A program made the position numbers and the translations under genes. The notes beneath the pieces are model-generated. The model did not search any database, was not told the origin of the DNA, and saw only the letters and a list, made by a program, of their open reading frames with translations. DNA of 64,000 nucleotides, from the NCBI RefSeq assembly GCF_002943525.1, contig NZ_CP025394.1:4526001-4590000 (forward strand), in the 5' to 3' direction. Numbering within the stretch: the stretch's first letter is position 1; each line of letters starts with the position of its first letter. Positions 39,791 through 50,739 of the stretch are shown one piece after another. The DNA comes from Kitasatospora sp. MMS16-BH015. Lineage in GTDB: Bacteria > Actinomycetota > Actinomycetes > Streptomycetales > Streptomycetaceae.

Positions 39791-42700
39791 ATGGCAAAAA
39801 TATGGGGAAGGGCGAGTAATTCGCCCGCCCGTCCCGGCCTGAGACGGACCGGCGTCACCGCCGTCGGGGTGCTCGCGGTGGTCGCCGCGACGCTCTCCGG
39901 CGGGGTGGCCTCGGCTGCCGCGGCCGGTACGCACAAGGTGTGGAGCCCGCCGAACACGGCCCTCCCGAAGACCAAGTCGGTGAGCGGCAAGACCGCGCCG
40001 AAGCCGGTGGCGGTCAAGCCCCGCTACCAGGTGCCCGCCGAGTGGTCGGCCACCACGTCCGCCAAGGCCACCGCCACCCCGTCGCCCACTGCGGCGGGCA
40101 GGGTGGCGCCCCGGCTGTTCGCGGCGGCCGCCGCTGCGGCACCTGCCGGTGCGGCGGGCGGCGCGGGTGACTACACCGCGACCAGCCTCTCGCCGACCTC
40201 CGCCTGGGCCTCCGGCAGCACCAGTGGCGCGTTCACCTACAGCTACCCGCTCGACCTGCCGCCGGCCCTCGGCGGCAGAGAGCCGGGTGTGACGCTGAAC
40301 TACGACTCCTCCTCGGTGGACGGCCGCACCTCCGCCAGCAATGCGCAGGCGTCCTGGATCGGTGACGGCTGGGACTACCAACCGGGTTTCATCGAACGTT
40401 CGTATGTGAACTGTGACAAGAACGGCATCACCGGCTCCGCCGACCGCTGCTGGGGAGGTGACAATGCGACAATCTCCCTGCCCGGCCACTCCGGTGAACT
40501 CGTGAAGGACGACTCCTCCGGTGCCTGGCACTTGAAGAACGACGACGGCACCAAGGTCGAATTCCTCACCGGCGCCGCCAACGGCGCCAACAACGGTGAG
40601 TATGCGAAGGTCACCGACAACGACGGCACCGCCTACTGGTTCGGCCTCAACCACCTTCCCGGCGGCGACAACACCGACCCGGCCACCAACTCCGCCTGGT
40701 CCGTGCCGGTCTACTCCCCGAAGGCCGGCCAGCCCTGCTACAACTCGGCCACCGGCACCGGCTCCTGGTGCAACATGGCCTGGCGCTGGAACCTCGACTA
40801 CGTCGTCGACGCCCATGGCAACCTGACCACGTACAACTACGCGGCCGAGGCCAACTCCTACAGTCGCGGCGCCGGTCAGAACAACGGCACCGGCACCCTC
40901 ACCGCCTACTCCCGGGGCGGCGAGCTGGTCTCGATCGGCTACGGCCAGCGCCTGAGCGACCAGGTCGCGGCCAAGGGTGCGAACAAGCCGGCGGCCAAGG
41001 TGCTCTTCAACTCCGCTCCCGAGGGCCGCTGTTCGACATCGGGCGGGTTCACCTGCGCCGGTGCGACGATCTCCAGCGCGAACGCCTCGCACTGGCCCGA
41101 CGTGCCCTACGACCAGAACTGCGCCGCCACCGGCAGCTGCACGGTCTACAGCCCGAGCTTCTGGTCCAACGCCCGCCTGGCCTCGATCACCACCCAGGTG
41201 CTCTCCGGGGGCAGTTACAAGAACGTGGACAGCTACGCGCTGACCCAGTCCTTCCCCGACCCGGGTGACGGCACCAAGCCGCCGATGTGGCTCTCGAGCA
41301 TCCAGCGCACGGGCCAGGACGGCACCGCGATCAGCCTGCCGGCCACCAGCTTCACCCCGGTGATGCTGCCCAACCGCGTGGACGGCACCAACCTCGTGCC
41401 GGCGCCGCCGGCGCTGAACCGGCCGCGCATCCAGATGGTCACCACCGAGACCGGCGGCCAGACCAACGTGGACTACAACCTGCCCGCCTGCTCGCGGGTG
41501 AACAACGTGATGCCCGCCTCGGCGGACAGCGACACCTCGTCCTGCTTCAACGTGAAGTGGTACCCACCGGGCACGGCGGCCGGCGCGGACCCGGTGGACG
41601 ACTGGTTCAACCACTACTCGGTCAAGGACATCACCGAGAACGACCCGGTGGCCGGCTCCCCGCAGAAGATCACCGCCTACGCCTACGGGCCGGCCGCCTG
41701 GCACCGCAACGACTCGGCGCTGATCGACACCAAGACCCGTACCTGGGACCAGTTCCGCGGCTTCGCCACGGTGACCGTCACCACCGGTGACGGCAACGAC
41801 AGCCCGAAGGGCCAGGCCCGCAAGGTCTACCTCCAGGGCATGAACGGCGACCTGCTCGCCAACGGCTCGACCCGCAGCGTCACCGTCGCCGACTCGCTCG
41901 GCGAGAACGTCACCGACGACGACTGGCTGGCCGGCGAGGAGCTCGAATCCGACACCTACACCCAGGCCGGCGGCGCCCTGAGCGCCTACACCGTCAACCG
42001 GCTGACCGCACCGGTCACCACCGCCACCCACAGCCGGGGCTCCGGCCTGCCGGCTCTGGTCGCGCGCTACTCGGCCACCGCCATCACGGCGACCACCAAG
42101 TCGCTGAAGGCGGACGGCACCTGGCAGTCTAAGGCGAAGACCACGACGACGGATGCCGCCAACGGAAACCGCCCGGTCACCGTCGACGAGACCGCCGACG
42201 GCCTGCCGGAGCTGTGTACCCGCACCACGTACGCGAGCAGCACCAACCCGATGCTGCGGCGCCTGGTGAGCGAGAGCGTCCAGGTGTCGGGGGCCAACGC
42301 CTGCACCGCGACGGCTGGTACGGCCAACACGGTGAACGGCAGTCGGACGCTCTACGACGGGCTGGCCTTCGGCCAGGCCGGGGCGGTCGGCGACGCCACC
42401 TCGACGCTGGTGCTCGACCACTACGACGGCGGCGGAGCGGCGCAGTACACCACCACCGCCACCACCGGCTACGACGCCTACGGCCGGGTCACCTCCACCA
42501 CCGACCCGAACGCGACCGACGCCCAGCACCTGACCGGCTCGACCACCACGACGGCCTACACTCCGGCCGCGGCCGGTGAGTTGCCCGCCACGGTGACCGT
42601 CACCTCCTCGGCACCGGGCACCGCCGCCAACTGGACCTCCAGCACCACGCAGGACGTGGCGCGCGGTCTGGTGCTGACCAGCACCGATGTCAACGGCAAG

Positions 42701-45700
42701 GTCACGAGTGAGAGTTACGACGCACTCGGTCGCCTCACCGCGGTCTGGCTGCCCGGTCAGGCGACCAGCAGCCCGGCGAACCAGACCTTCGCCTACGCGA
42801 TCAACGGCTCCACCGGCCCGTCCACCGTCACCACCTCGACGCTCGGCCAGGACAGCGTCTACCACGACGTCACCGTGCAGTTGTACGACGGTCTGGCCCG
42901 GCTCCGGCAGACCCAGGCGACCCCGGGGATCTCCTCGTACCACGGCCGCCTGATCACCGACGCCTTCTACGACTCCCAGGGCCGCGAGAGCAAGTCCAAC
43001 GCAAGCTGGTACAACGACGGTACGGCGCCGACCACTTCGCTCTACACCACGACGGACGCCCAGGTGCCCGGCCAGACCCGGACCGTCTTCGACGGCCAGG
43101 GCCGCGCCACTGCCAAGGTCTTCCTGTCGCTGGGCCAGGAGCAGTGGCGCGCCACCACCGCCTACCCGGGGGTGGACCGCACCGATGTGACCCCGGCGGC
43201 GGGCACCACTCCCACCAGTACCGTCACCGACGCGCGCGGGCACACCACCCAGCGGTGGCAGTACCGCACCGCCACCGCTACCGGCAACGCGGCCGATGCC
43301 GACGTTTCCACGATGGCGTACACCCCGGGCGGGTTGGTCGCATCCCGGACGGACTCCACCGGCAAGAACACCTGGACGTACCAGTACGACCTCCAGGGCC
43401 GCCAGACCAGCGCCTCCGACCCGGACGAGGGCAACTCGCTGCAGACCTTCGACGCGGACGGCCACCTGGTGACCAGCACCGACGGCCGGGGCACCACCAC
43501 GACCCGGGTCTACGACCTGCTGGGCCGCAAGACCGCGCTGTACGCGGGCACCGCCACCACCGACTCGACGAAGCTGCTCGCCAGTTGGGCGTTCGACACC
43601 GTCGCCGGTGGCAAGGGCAAGCCGGCCGGCTCCACCCGGTACGTCGGCGGCGCGGCCGGTGACGCCTACTCCTCGGCGGTGTACGGCTACGACAACGCCT
43701 ACCGTTCCACCGGCACCACCCAGACCATCCCGGGCAAGGAGATCGGCCAGAGCACTGCGCTGACGTACACCACCCGCTCGGTCTACAACACCATCAGCGG
43801 TACGCTCAAGGCGTCCAACACCACGGCGGTGGGTGACCAGCCCGCCGAGACGCTGAACTATTCGTACGACGTCAACGGTGCGATGCTGACCTTCGGTTCG
43901 GCCACCACGACCTACGACATCTCCTCCGAGTACGACGCCTACGGCCGGGCCACCCGGACCACGGTCAACCCGTGGGGCACCCAGATCGTCTCGACGATCA
44001 ACTACGACGAGGCCACCGGTCACGCGCTGTCGCAGTACGTGGACAAGCAGACCGCGGCCACCGGTTCTACCCAGCAGACCAGCTACACCTACAACCCGTC
44101 CGGCCGGGTCACCTCGGTCAAGGACGTGCCGGACGCCAACCCGGCCCAGACCGACCTGCAGTGCTTCGGCTACGACTACCTGGGCCGCCTCACCACCGCG
44201 TGGAGCGACACCGGCGCCGTCACCACCCAGCCGCAGCCCTCCGTCGCCGGCATCGGCGGCTGCGCGAACACCAGCCCGACCGGCGGTGCCGTCGCTCCGG
44301 CGAAGACCACCGTGGGCGGCCCGGCCGCGTACTGGCAGAGCTACGGCTACGACCTGACCGGCAATCGGACCAGCCTGGTCAAGCACGACCCTTCGGGCAA
44401 CACCGCTGCGGACGTCACGGTGAGCGAGAGCTACCCGGCGGCCGGCCAGAGCAACCAGTCGGCCGGCAACGGCCAGGGCACCGGCGGCCCGCACGCCCTG
44501 CTGGGCACCACGGCCACCGGCACCGGCAACCCCGGCAGCAGCTCGTACCAGTACGACACGGCCGGTGACACCACCAAGATCACCAACTCGGCGGGCACCG
44601 CCACGCTGAGCTGGGACACCGAGGGCAAGCTCGCCTCGTTGGCCAACGCGGCCGGCACCACCGGCTACGTCTACAACGCCGAGGGCGGTCTGCTGGTCCG
44701 GCACTCCCCCGGGGGGAAGACCACGGTCTTCCTGGGCACGGACGAGCTGAACTACGCGGGTGGCGTGCTGAGCGACACCCGGTACTACTCGCTGCCGGAC
44801 GGCCTGACCGCCGTGCGCACCGGCTCGGCACTCACCTTCGAGATCGCCGACCCGCACGGCACCAACGGGCTGGCGCTGGACGCCACCACGCTGGCCGAGA
44901 CCCGTCGCCCGAGCGACCCGTTCGGTGGCCCGCGCGGCACCCAGCCGGGCAGCTGGGCCGACGACAAGGGATTCGTCGGCGGTATCCAGGACCCGGGCAC
45001 CGGCCTGACCAACCTCGGTGCCCGCGAGTACGACCCCTCGACCGGGCGGTTCGTCAACCCGGACCCGCTGCTGGTGGACGACAGCCCGCAGCAGTGGAAC
45101 GGCTACGCCTACAGCAACGACGACCCGGTCAACCTGACCGACCCGACCGGCCTCGCCTTCGAGGAGTGCCGCAACGGCATGTACGTCTGCACCGGCATGG
45201 GCACCGTCCCGGTCGCGCAGGGCACCAACTACAACCAGATCGTCGAGGAGAACCACAAGACGGAGGCAGTCCAGCACAAGAGCTACACCAACTACCTCAA
45301 CAGCCAGAAGAAGGCCGCCGCTCCGAAGAAGAAGAGCAGTGGGGGCCTGGGCAACAGCATCCAGGTCAAGGCGGCGAAGATCATCGGCTCCAAGCTCTGG
45401 AACGGCTGGAAGAGCCTGCACACCTGGGAGCGCCAGCACGAGTACCTCGGGGTCTCGGGCTGTGGACTCGTGGCCTGCGGTGGGGTCACTTACCAGGACA
45501 ACAACCTCATCTTCAATTACGGATTCAATCTCCCCTGGATGGGCTCGGAAAGCCATTCGAGTGGTGGCAGCGAGCTCTGGCGGATGGTCAGGCGATCGGG
45601 CAGTATCGGATTCAATGCGGGAATCGACTCCGCTACTCCCGACAAGCAGGGAGCGGCCGGTATGTCCGCATGCGCCTATGCCGGTCTCGGTGGCTGCATC

Positions 45701-45832
45701 AGCGGAACTCCCGCGCAATCCGGGGGGCATTTCGGTGCCGGTGTCGGCCTGGGTGAAGGCTTCTCCTTCGGTGCCACCACCAGCAAGACCGTCCAGCTGC
45801 CGGGCTGGATGAATGCCTTGGTGCCCGGCTAA
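39791..45832 (+). CDS. RHS-repeat polymorphic toxin-like secreted protein
   Basis: 2013 residues from ATG 39791. The n-region and VTAVGVLAVVAATLSGGVASA form a signal peptide. A SpvB-like N-terminal part (FTYSYPLDLPPALGGREPGV, SWIGDGWDYQPGFIER) is followed by many YD repeats (YDAYGRVTSTTDP, YDALGRLTAVW, YDLQGRQTSASDP, YDLLGRKTALY) that build the RHS shell. The RHS core-end motif is REYDPSTGRFVNPDPL, then GYAYSNDDPVNLTDPTGL (about nt 45025-45145). After it comes a ~227-residue C-terminal tip with a Lys-rich stretch (KKAAAPKKKSSGG), WERQHEYLGVSG and a Gly-rich end. No known toxin motif is recognised in the tip. Two small membrane-protein genes follow. Confidence 0.9.
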   Translation: MAKIWGRASNSPARPGLRRTGVTAVGVLAVVAATLSGGVASAAAAGTHKVWSPPNTALPKTKSVSGKTAPKPVAVKPRYQVPAEWSATTSAKATATPSPTAAGRVAPRLFAAAAAAAPAGAAGGAGDYTATSLSPTSAWASGSTSGAFTYSYPLDLPPALGGREPGVTLNYDSSSVDGRTSASNAQASWIGDGWDYQPGFIERSYVNCDKNGITGSADRCWGGDNATISLPGHSGELVKDDSSGAWHLKNDDGTKVEFLTGAANGANNGEYAKVTDNDGTAYWFGLNHLPGGDNTDPATNSAWSVPVYSPKAGQPCYNSATGTGSWCNMAWRWNLDYVVDAHGNLTTYNYAAEANSYSRGAGQNNGTGTLTAYSRGGELVSIGYGQRLSDQVAAKGANKPAAKVLFNSAPEGRCSTSGGFTCAGATISSANASHWPDVPYDQNCAATGSCTVYSPSFWSNARLASITTQVLSGGSYKNVDSYALTQSFPDPGDGTKPPMWLSSIQRTGQDGTAISLPATSFTPVMLPNRVDGTNLVPAPPALNRPRIQMVTTETGGQTNVDYNLPACSRVNNVMPASADSDTSSCFNVKWYPPGTAAGADPVDDWFNHYSVKDITENDPVAGSPQKITAYAYGPAAWHRNDSALIDTKTRTWDQFRGFATVTVTTGDGNDSPKGQARKVYLQGMNGDLLANGSTRSVTVADSLGENVTDDDWLAGEELESDTYTQAGGALSAYTVNRLTAPVTTATHSRGSGLPALVARYSATAITATTKSLKADGTWQSKAKTTTTDAANGNRPVTVDETADGLPELCTRTTYASSTNPMLRRLVSESVQVSGANACTATAGTANTVNGSRTLYDGLAFGQAGAVGDATSTLVLDHYDGGGAAQYTTTATTGYDAYGRVTSTTDPNATDAQHLTGSTTTTAYTPAAAGELPATVTVTSSAPGTAANWTSSTTQDVARGLVLTSTDVNGKVTSESYDALGRLTAVWLPGQATSSPANQTFAYAINGSTGPSTVTTSTLGQDSVYHDVTVQLYDGLARLRQTQATPGISSYHGRLITDAFYDSQGRESKSNASWYNDGTAPTTSLYTTTDAQVPGQTRTVFDGQGRATAKVFLSLGQEQWRATTAYPGVDRTDVTPAAGTTPTSTVTDARGHTTQRWQYRTATATGNAADADVSTMAYTPGGLVASRTDSTGKNTWTYQYDLQGRQTSASDPDEGNSLQTFDADGHLVTSTDGRGTTTTRVYDLLGRKTALYAGTATTDSTKLLASWAFDTVAGGKGKPAGSTRYVGGAAGDAYSSAVYGYDNAYRSTGTTQTIPGKEIGQSTALTYTTRSVYNTISGTLKASNTTAVGDQPAETLNYSYDVNGAMLTFGSATTTYDISSEYDAYGRATRTTVNPWGTQIVSTINYDEATGHALSQYVDKQTAATGSTQQTSYTYNPSGRVTSVKDVPDANPAQTDLQCFGYDYLGRLTTAWSDTGAVTTQPQPSVAGIGGCANTSPTGGAVAPAKTTVGGPAAYWQSYGYDLTGNRTSLVKHDPSGNTAADVTVSESYPAAGQSNQSAGNGQGTGGPHALLGTTATGTGNPGSSSYQYDTAGDTTKITNSAGTATLSWDTEGKLASLANAAGTTGYVYNAEGGLLVRHSPGGKTTVFLGTDELNYAGGVLSDTRYYSLPDGLTAVRTGSALTFEIADPHGTNGLALDATTLAETRRPSDPFGGPRGTQPGSWADDKGFVGGIQDPGTGLTNLGAREYDPSTGRFVNPDPLLVDDSPQQWNGYAYSNDDPVNLTDPTGLAFEECRNGMYVCTGMGTVPVAQGTNYNQIVEENHKTEAVQHKSYTNYLNSQKKAAAPKKKSSGGLGNSIQVKAAKIIGSKLWNGWKSLHTWERQHEYLGVSGCGLVACGGVTYQDNNLIFNYGFNLPWMGSESHSSGGSELWRMVRRSGSIGFNAGIDSATPDKQGAAGMSACAYAGLGGCISGTPAQSGGHFGAGVGLGEGFSFGATTSKTVQLPGWMNALVPG

Positions 45833-45927
45833 AACCAGCAGGTTGATACAGTAGGGGCACCGTGGCGGGGGTGGAGCAATTGCATTCCACCCCCGCCCGG
45901 TCGCCCTGTCAGGACCGTGTGACACTC

Positions 45928-46182
45928 ATGGAAAAGATTGGACCTGAAATGGCATATCGAACCATCACTCCGGCCAGTGCAATCGGCTTCAAAGAAGCGG
46001 CGATCTTCTGGGGGGCTGCGCTTGTCATCTCGGGAGTCGCATACTTCCGCTACAGCGCGCAGAAGGGGAGTGGCGGGAGGCCGGAAAGCCTGGAGCGGGC
46101 ACGCACAATCTTCATTGTCGTGGCGCTCTTCACCGGACTGGCCGCCGCAGCGGTGACCATTACCGCCATTTCGAACCAATGA
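45928..46182 (+). CDS. Small two-helix membrane protein, candidate immunity protein
   Basis: 84 residues from ATG 45928 (an AGGA lies 13 bases upstream; ATG 45949 is an alternative). Two helices are visible: EAAIFWGAALVISGVAYFRY and ARTIFIVVALFTGLAAAAVTIT, separated by a basic loop (SAQKGSGGRPESLERA). It starts 95 bases after the RHS gene and is lower in GC than the RHS core. Small membrane proteins directly behind RHS genes often protect against the toxin tip, especially if the tip acts on membranes. The function is inferred from position only. Confidence 0.6.
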   Translation: MEKIGPEMAYRTITPASAIGFKEAAIFWGAALVISGVAYFRYSAQKGSGGRPESLERARTIFIVVALFTGLAAAAVTITAISNQ

Positions 46183-46418
46183 TGATCCTCGGATTCGCGC
46201 CGGTGATCGTGGCGGGTGTCGCCCTGACGGTGCGGGCGGTGCTGCGGCGCAGTTGGGCGGACGCGGGCGCCGCGGTGCTGACGCCGACGGGGATGGTGCT
46301 CGGCTGGCTCTGCTTCCAGCGCCACCTGGTATGGGCGGGGGCCGGGGCCGCGGTCTGCGGTCTCGCTCTGCTCGTGCTCATTCAGAAGCGGTCGGGAAGT
46401 GCTGGGAACTCCCTGTGA
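46179..46418 (+). CDS. Small membrane protein coupled to the previous gene
   Basis: 79 residues from ATG 46179, overlapping the previous stop (ATGA). Helices are MILGFAPVIVAGVALTV, AGAAVLTPTGMVLGWLCFQ and VWAGAGAAVCGLALLVLI, with a short basic end (QKRSGSAGNSL). Translational coupling suggests the two proteins act together, for example as subunits of one membrane complex or a two-part immunity system for the RHS protein. No family is recognised. Confidence 0.55.
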   Translation: MMILGFAPVIVAGVALTVRAVLRRSWADAGAAVLTPTGMVLGWLCFQRHLVWAGAGAAVCGLALLVLIQKRSGSAGNSL

Positions 46419-46562
46419 GCCGGATCAAGGGTTTCCCAGCGGGAGGTAGACGGCGGGGAGAGCCCACCCCGGTCTGAGGGCAAATGTCCGGATCGCTGGG
46501 GTCAGGGTCCTCCCAGGCGGGCCCCAGGGGTTGGCAAGAGCACGGGGCCAGGCTAGGGCGCC

Positions 46563-47965
46563 ATGAAGGTGTTCCCGCGACGGCGTGGTGCCGTCCTAGT
46601 CAACTCCGCGCTCGGTGTGGCCCTGCTGGCCGCGGCGGCGCTGGCGTACACCACCCTGGACAGCGGCACGAGTTCGGCGGCCGGCAAGACCCAGACCCGT
46701 ACCGCGACGGTGGCCAAGGGCACCGTGCTGGCCACGGTGTCCGGCTCCGGCACGCTCACCTCGCCCAGCGACAGCAGCCAGGACTTCGTCACCGGCGGCA
46801 GGTTGACCTCGGTCAAGGTCGCGGTGGGCGACACGGTGAAGAAGGGCCAGGTGCTCGCCACCGTCGACACCACCGAGGCCCAGCAGCAGGTGGCCGCCGC
46901 CCAGTCGGCGCTCAACACCGCCGACGCCAACCTCACCAAGGCCCAGGCCGGGGTGACCACGACCACGACCAGCCAGCTCCCGGGCACCGGTAGCGGCGGC
47001 TCCGGCGGTGGCAGTGGCAGCGGCGGCCGTGGCGGTCAGCAGACCCCCACCCCGCAGACCACCACCGTCACCACCACCAAGGTGGACGACGCCCAGGTGG
47101 CCCAGGCCCAGCAGCAGGTGGACAGTGCCAAGACCCAACTCGCCAACGCCCAGACGGCGTTGACCGGGACGACGCTGTACGCCTCGGCCGACGGCACGGT
47201 GGCCTCGATCGCCGGCAAGGTCGGCGACACGGTGGGCTCCACCGGCGGCACTCCGTCCAGTGGCAGTGGCAACTCCAAGTCGAGCAGCGGCAGTTCGAGC
47301 AGTAGCTCGTCCAGCGGCACGCCGAGCGGCTTCATCGTGCTCACCAACCCGAGCGGCATGCAGGTCAGTGCCGCCTTCTCCGAGCTGGACTCGCTCAAGC
47401 TCAAGAAGGGCGAGGCGGCCACCGTCACGCTCAACGCGCAGTCCGACACCGTGCTCAACGCCACGGTGCTGTCGGTCAGTTCGCTGCCCACCACGAGCGG
47501 CGGCAGTGCCGGCTCCTCCGGCGCCGTCCAGTACGGCGCGCTGCTCCAGATCAGCGGTGACACCAGCAAGCTGCGCACCGGCCTGAGCGCCACCATCTCG
47601 GTCACCACCGGCGAGGCCGACAACGCCCTCTCGGTGCCCACGGCGGCGCTCCAGGGCACCGGCAGCAGCCGGACGGCCACCCTGGTGCACGAGGACGGCA
47701 GCACCGAGCGGGTGGACGTCACCGTCGGCATCGAGGGCGATGCCACCGTGCAGGTGGTCTCCGGCCTCCAGGCCGGTGACAAGGTGCAGCTCACCGCGAC
47801 CACGGCGGGCACCGGCAACGGCTTCCCCGGCGGCGGCTTCCCGGGCCTGACCGGCGGGGCCGGCGGCTTCGGCGGCGGCACCGGCCGGGGCGGCGCGGGT
47901 GGTACCGGTGGCGGCGGTGGCCGCAGCGGCGGCGGCACCGGTGGTGGCGGCGGGGGCCGGGGCTG

Positions 47966-47966
<1 letters not shown>
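46563..47966 (+). CDS. Membrane-fusion (HlyD/MacA-like) efflux protein
   Basis: 467 residues from ATG 46563. An N-terminal membrane anchor (about 13-32) is followed by a lipoyl-type half-motif (TGGRLTSVKVAVGDTVKKGQ), a helical hairpin (TEAQQQVAAAQSALNTADAN; DDAQVAQAQQQVDSAKTQLA) split by a Gly/Ser/Thr-rich insert, the second lipoyl half (LYASADGTVASIAGKVGDTV), a beta-barrel, and a strongly Gly-rich C-terminus. Proteins of this kind link MacB-type transporters to the outside of the envelope. The low-complexity inserts are unusually long. The stop overlaps the ATPase start (TGATG). Confidence 0.88.
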
Positions 47967-48765
<799 letters not shown>

Positions 48766-48769
<4 letters not shown>

Positions 48770-49968
48770 TCCTCTGGCAGATGCTCCGCTTCGCCCTCGG
48801 CGGCCTGGCGGCCAACAAGGTGCGCTCCGCGCTCACCATGCTCGGCGTGCTGATCGGTGTCGCCTCGGTGATCCTGCTGCTCGCCGTCGGCAACGGCTCC
48901 TCCACCGCGGTGAAGAACTCGATCACCTCGCTGGGCACCAACTCGCTGACCGTCTCCTCCAGTTCGCTGCGCGGCACCGGCGGGGTGGCGAAGAAGCTCA
49001 CCGTGGCCGACGCCAAGGCGCTGGCCACCGACACCCAGGGGAACGCGATCAAGTCGGTCGCCCCGGTGGTCACCACCTCGGCCACCGCGCTGTACGGCAA
49101 CATCTCGTACACCCCCGGCCAGGTGGTCGGCACCTACCCGGCGTACTTCGAGACCGCCAACCAGAAGGTGGCCAAGGGCGACTACTTCAGCAACGACGAC
49201 GTGCTGAACTCCCGCAAGGTGGCCGTGATCGGCTCCACCACCGCCTCCCAACTCTTCGACACCGAGGACCCGGTCGGCAGGAAGATCGTGCTGGGCGGCA
49301 CGCCGTTCACCGTGGTCGGGGTGCTGCAGACCAAGGGCAGCACCGGCTTCAACGACCCGGACGACGTGGTGATCGCCCCGCTGCCCACCGTGCAGAACGC
49401 CTTCACCGGCTTCGGTTCGGTCAACCAGATCCTGGTGCAGGCCACCTCGGCCGACACCACCACGGCGGCGCAGAGCGACATCACCCGGGTGCTGATGGGC
49501 ACCCACGCGATCGCCGACCCGACCAAGCTCGACTTCCGGGTGAGCAACCAGGCCTCGCTGCTGACCGCCCGGGAGAGCACCACCAAGACCTTCACGGTGC
49601 TGCTCGGCGCGGTGGCCGCGATCTCGCTGCTGGTCGGCGGCATCGGCATCACCAACATCATGCTGGTGACCGTCACCGAGCGGACCCGGGAGATCGGCAT
49701 CCGTAAGGCGCTCGGCGCGCCCAAAGGCGTGATCCTCGGGCAGTTCCTCACCGAGTCCACCCTGCTCTCGGTGATCGGGGCCGGGCTCGGCGTGCTGGCC
49801 GGGATCGCCGGCTCGCACTTCAGCATCGTCGGCATCAAGCCGGTGGTCATCCCGGAGTCGGTGCTCGGGGCCTTCGCGATCGCGGTGGCCATCGGTCTCT
49901 TCTTCGGCAGCTACCCCGCCAACCGGGCCGCCTCGCTGCGCCCGATCGAAGCCCTCCGGCACGAGTAG
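48766..49968 (+). CDS. ABC transporter permease (MacB/FtsX type)
   Basis: 400 residues from GTG 48766, overlapping the ATPase gene by four bases (GTGA). The first helix (VRSALTMLGVLIGVASVILL) is followed by a large extracellular MacB periplasmic-core-like domain (about 45-270) and then three helices forming the FtsX domain (LLGAVAAISLLVGGIGITNI, VTERTREIGIRKALGAPKGV, FFGSYPANRAASLRPIEAL). This is the mechanotransmission-type permease, and it works with the ATPase and fusion protein encoded upstream. Confidence 0.95.
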
Positions 49969-49980
49969 GAGCACGTCACC

Positions 49981-50610
49981 ATGTCCGCCGAACACGACCC
50001 GAAGAAGCTGGAGCTGCTGGCCACCGCGCCGGACGCCCGCGACATCACCGCCGAGCTGGCCGCCCCGCCGCGCCGCAAGCTGCCCTGGCTCACCCTCGCC
50101 CTGGCCGGGGCGGTGCTCGTCACCGTCTCCTTCGCCGGCGGCGTCTGGTACGAGCAGGGCAACGGCAAGGGCTCCACCACCACCCGCGCCGCCGGCCAGG
50201 GCCGCCAGGGCTTCGGTGGCGGCGGTCAGGGCGGCTACGGTCAGGGCGGCACCCGCCGCCAGGGCGGTGGCACCGGTGGCGGCCAGGGCGGCGGCTTCAC
50301 CCGCGGCACGGTCAAGAGCGTGGACGGCACCACCGTCTACCTCACCGACGCCAACGGCAACACCGTGAAGGTGACCACCGGCGACCAGACCAAGGTGCAG
50401 CTCAACAAGGAGGGCAAGGTCACCGACCTGCAGCCCGGCCAGAGCGTCACCGTGATCGGCACCCCCGACTCCTCCGGCGGCTACAGCGCCACCCAGCTGA
50501 TGGAGGGCGCGTCCGGCGGCTTCGGCGGCGGCTTCGGCGGCGGCCGGGGCGGTGGCGGTACGGGCGGCAACGGTGGTGGTGGCAACGGCGGTGGCGCCCC
50601 GCAGGGCTGA
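49981..50610 (+). CDS. Membrane-anchored Gly-rich protein (DUF5666-like)
   Basis: 209 residues from ATG 49981 with AGGAG upstream, 12 bases after the permease stop, so in the same operon. A short cytoplasmic part precedes one helix (LPWLTLALAGAVLVTVSFAGG, about 34-54). A Gly/Gln/Arg-rich linker follows, then a small beta-domain (FTRGTVKSVDGTTVYLTDAN, VQLNKEGKVTDLQPGQSVTV) like DUF5666/OB-type domains, and a final Gly-rich tail. It is an external accessory of the efflux system by context. The function is unknown. Confidence 0.75.
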   Translation: MSAEHDPKKLELLATAPDARDITAELAAPPRRKLPWLTLALAGAVLVTVSFAGGVWYEQGNGKGSTTTRAAGQGRQGFGGGGQGGYGQGGTRRQGGGTGGGQGGGFTRGTVKSVDGTTVYLTDANGNTVKVTTGDQTKVQLNKEGKVTDLQPGQSVTVIGTPDSSGGYSATQLMEGASGGFGGGFGGGRGGGGTGGNGGGGNGGGAPQG

Positions 50611-50739
50611 CCGTCCGTCACGGACTGCGGACGGTCGGCCGCCCCGGGCCGACCGTCCGCGTACGCCGTTTGATGGCGGCCCGCGGTGGTCATCCACTAC
50701 TGTCCCGCCTGGCGTATTCGAAGATCAACGGGGGAAGTC

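Noticed and set aside
39779..45925. 2048-codon open frame on the minus strand opposite the RHS gene
   Set aside because: It is an antisense shadow: Val/Gly/Arg-rich composition, no domains, and the plus strand has clear RHS motifs and signal peptide.
46979..47040. Short repeats in the fusion-protein gene that might suggest a CRISPR-like or satellite array
   Set aside because: They are codon repeats of Gly/Ser linkers in a valid reading frame, without constant repeat/spacer structure.
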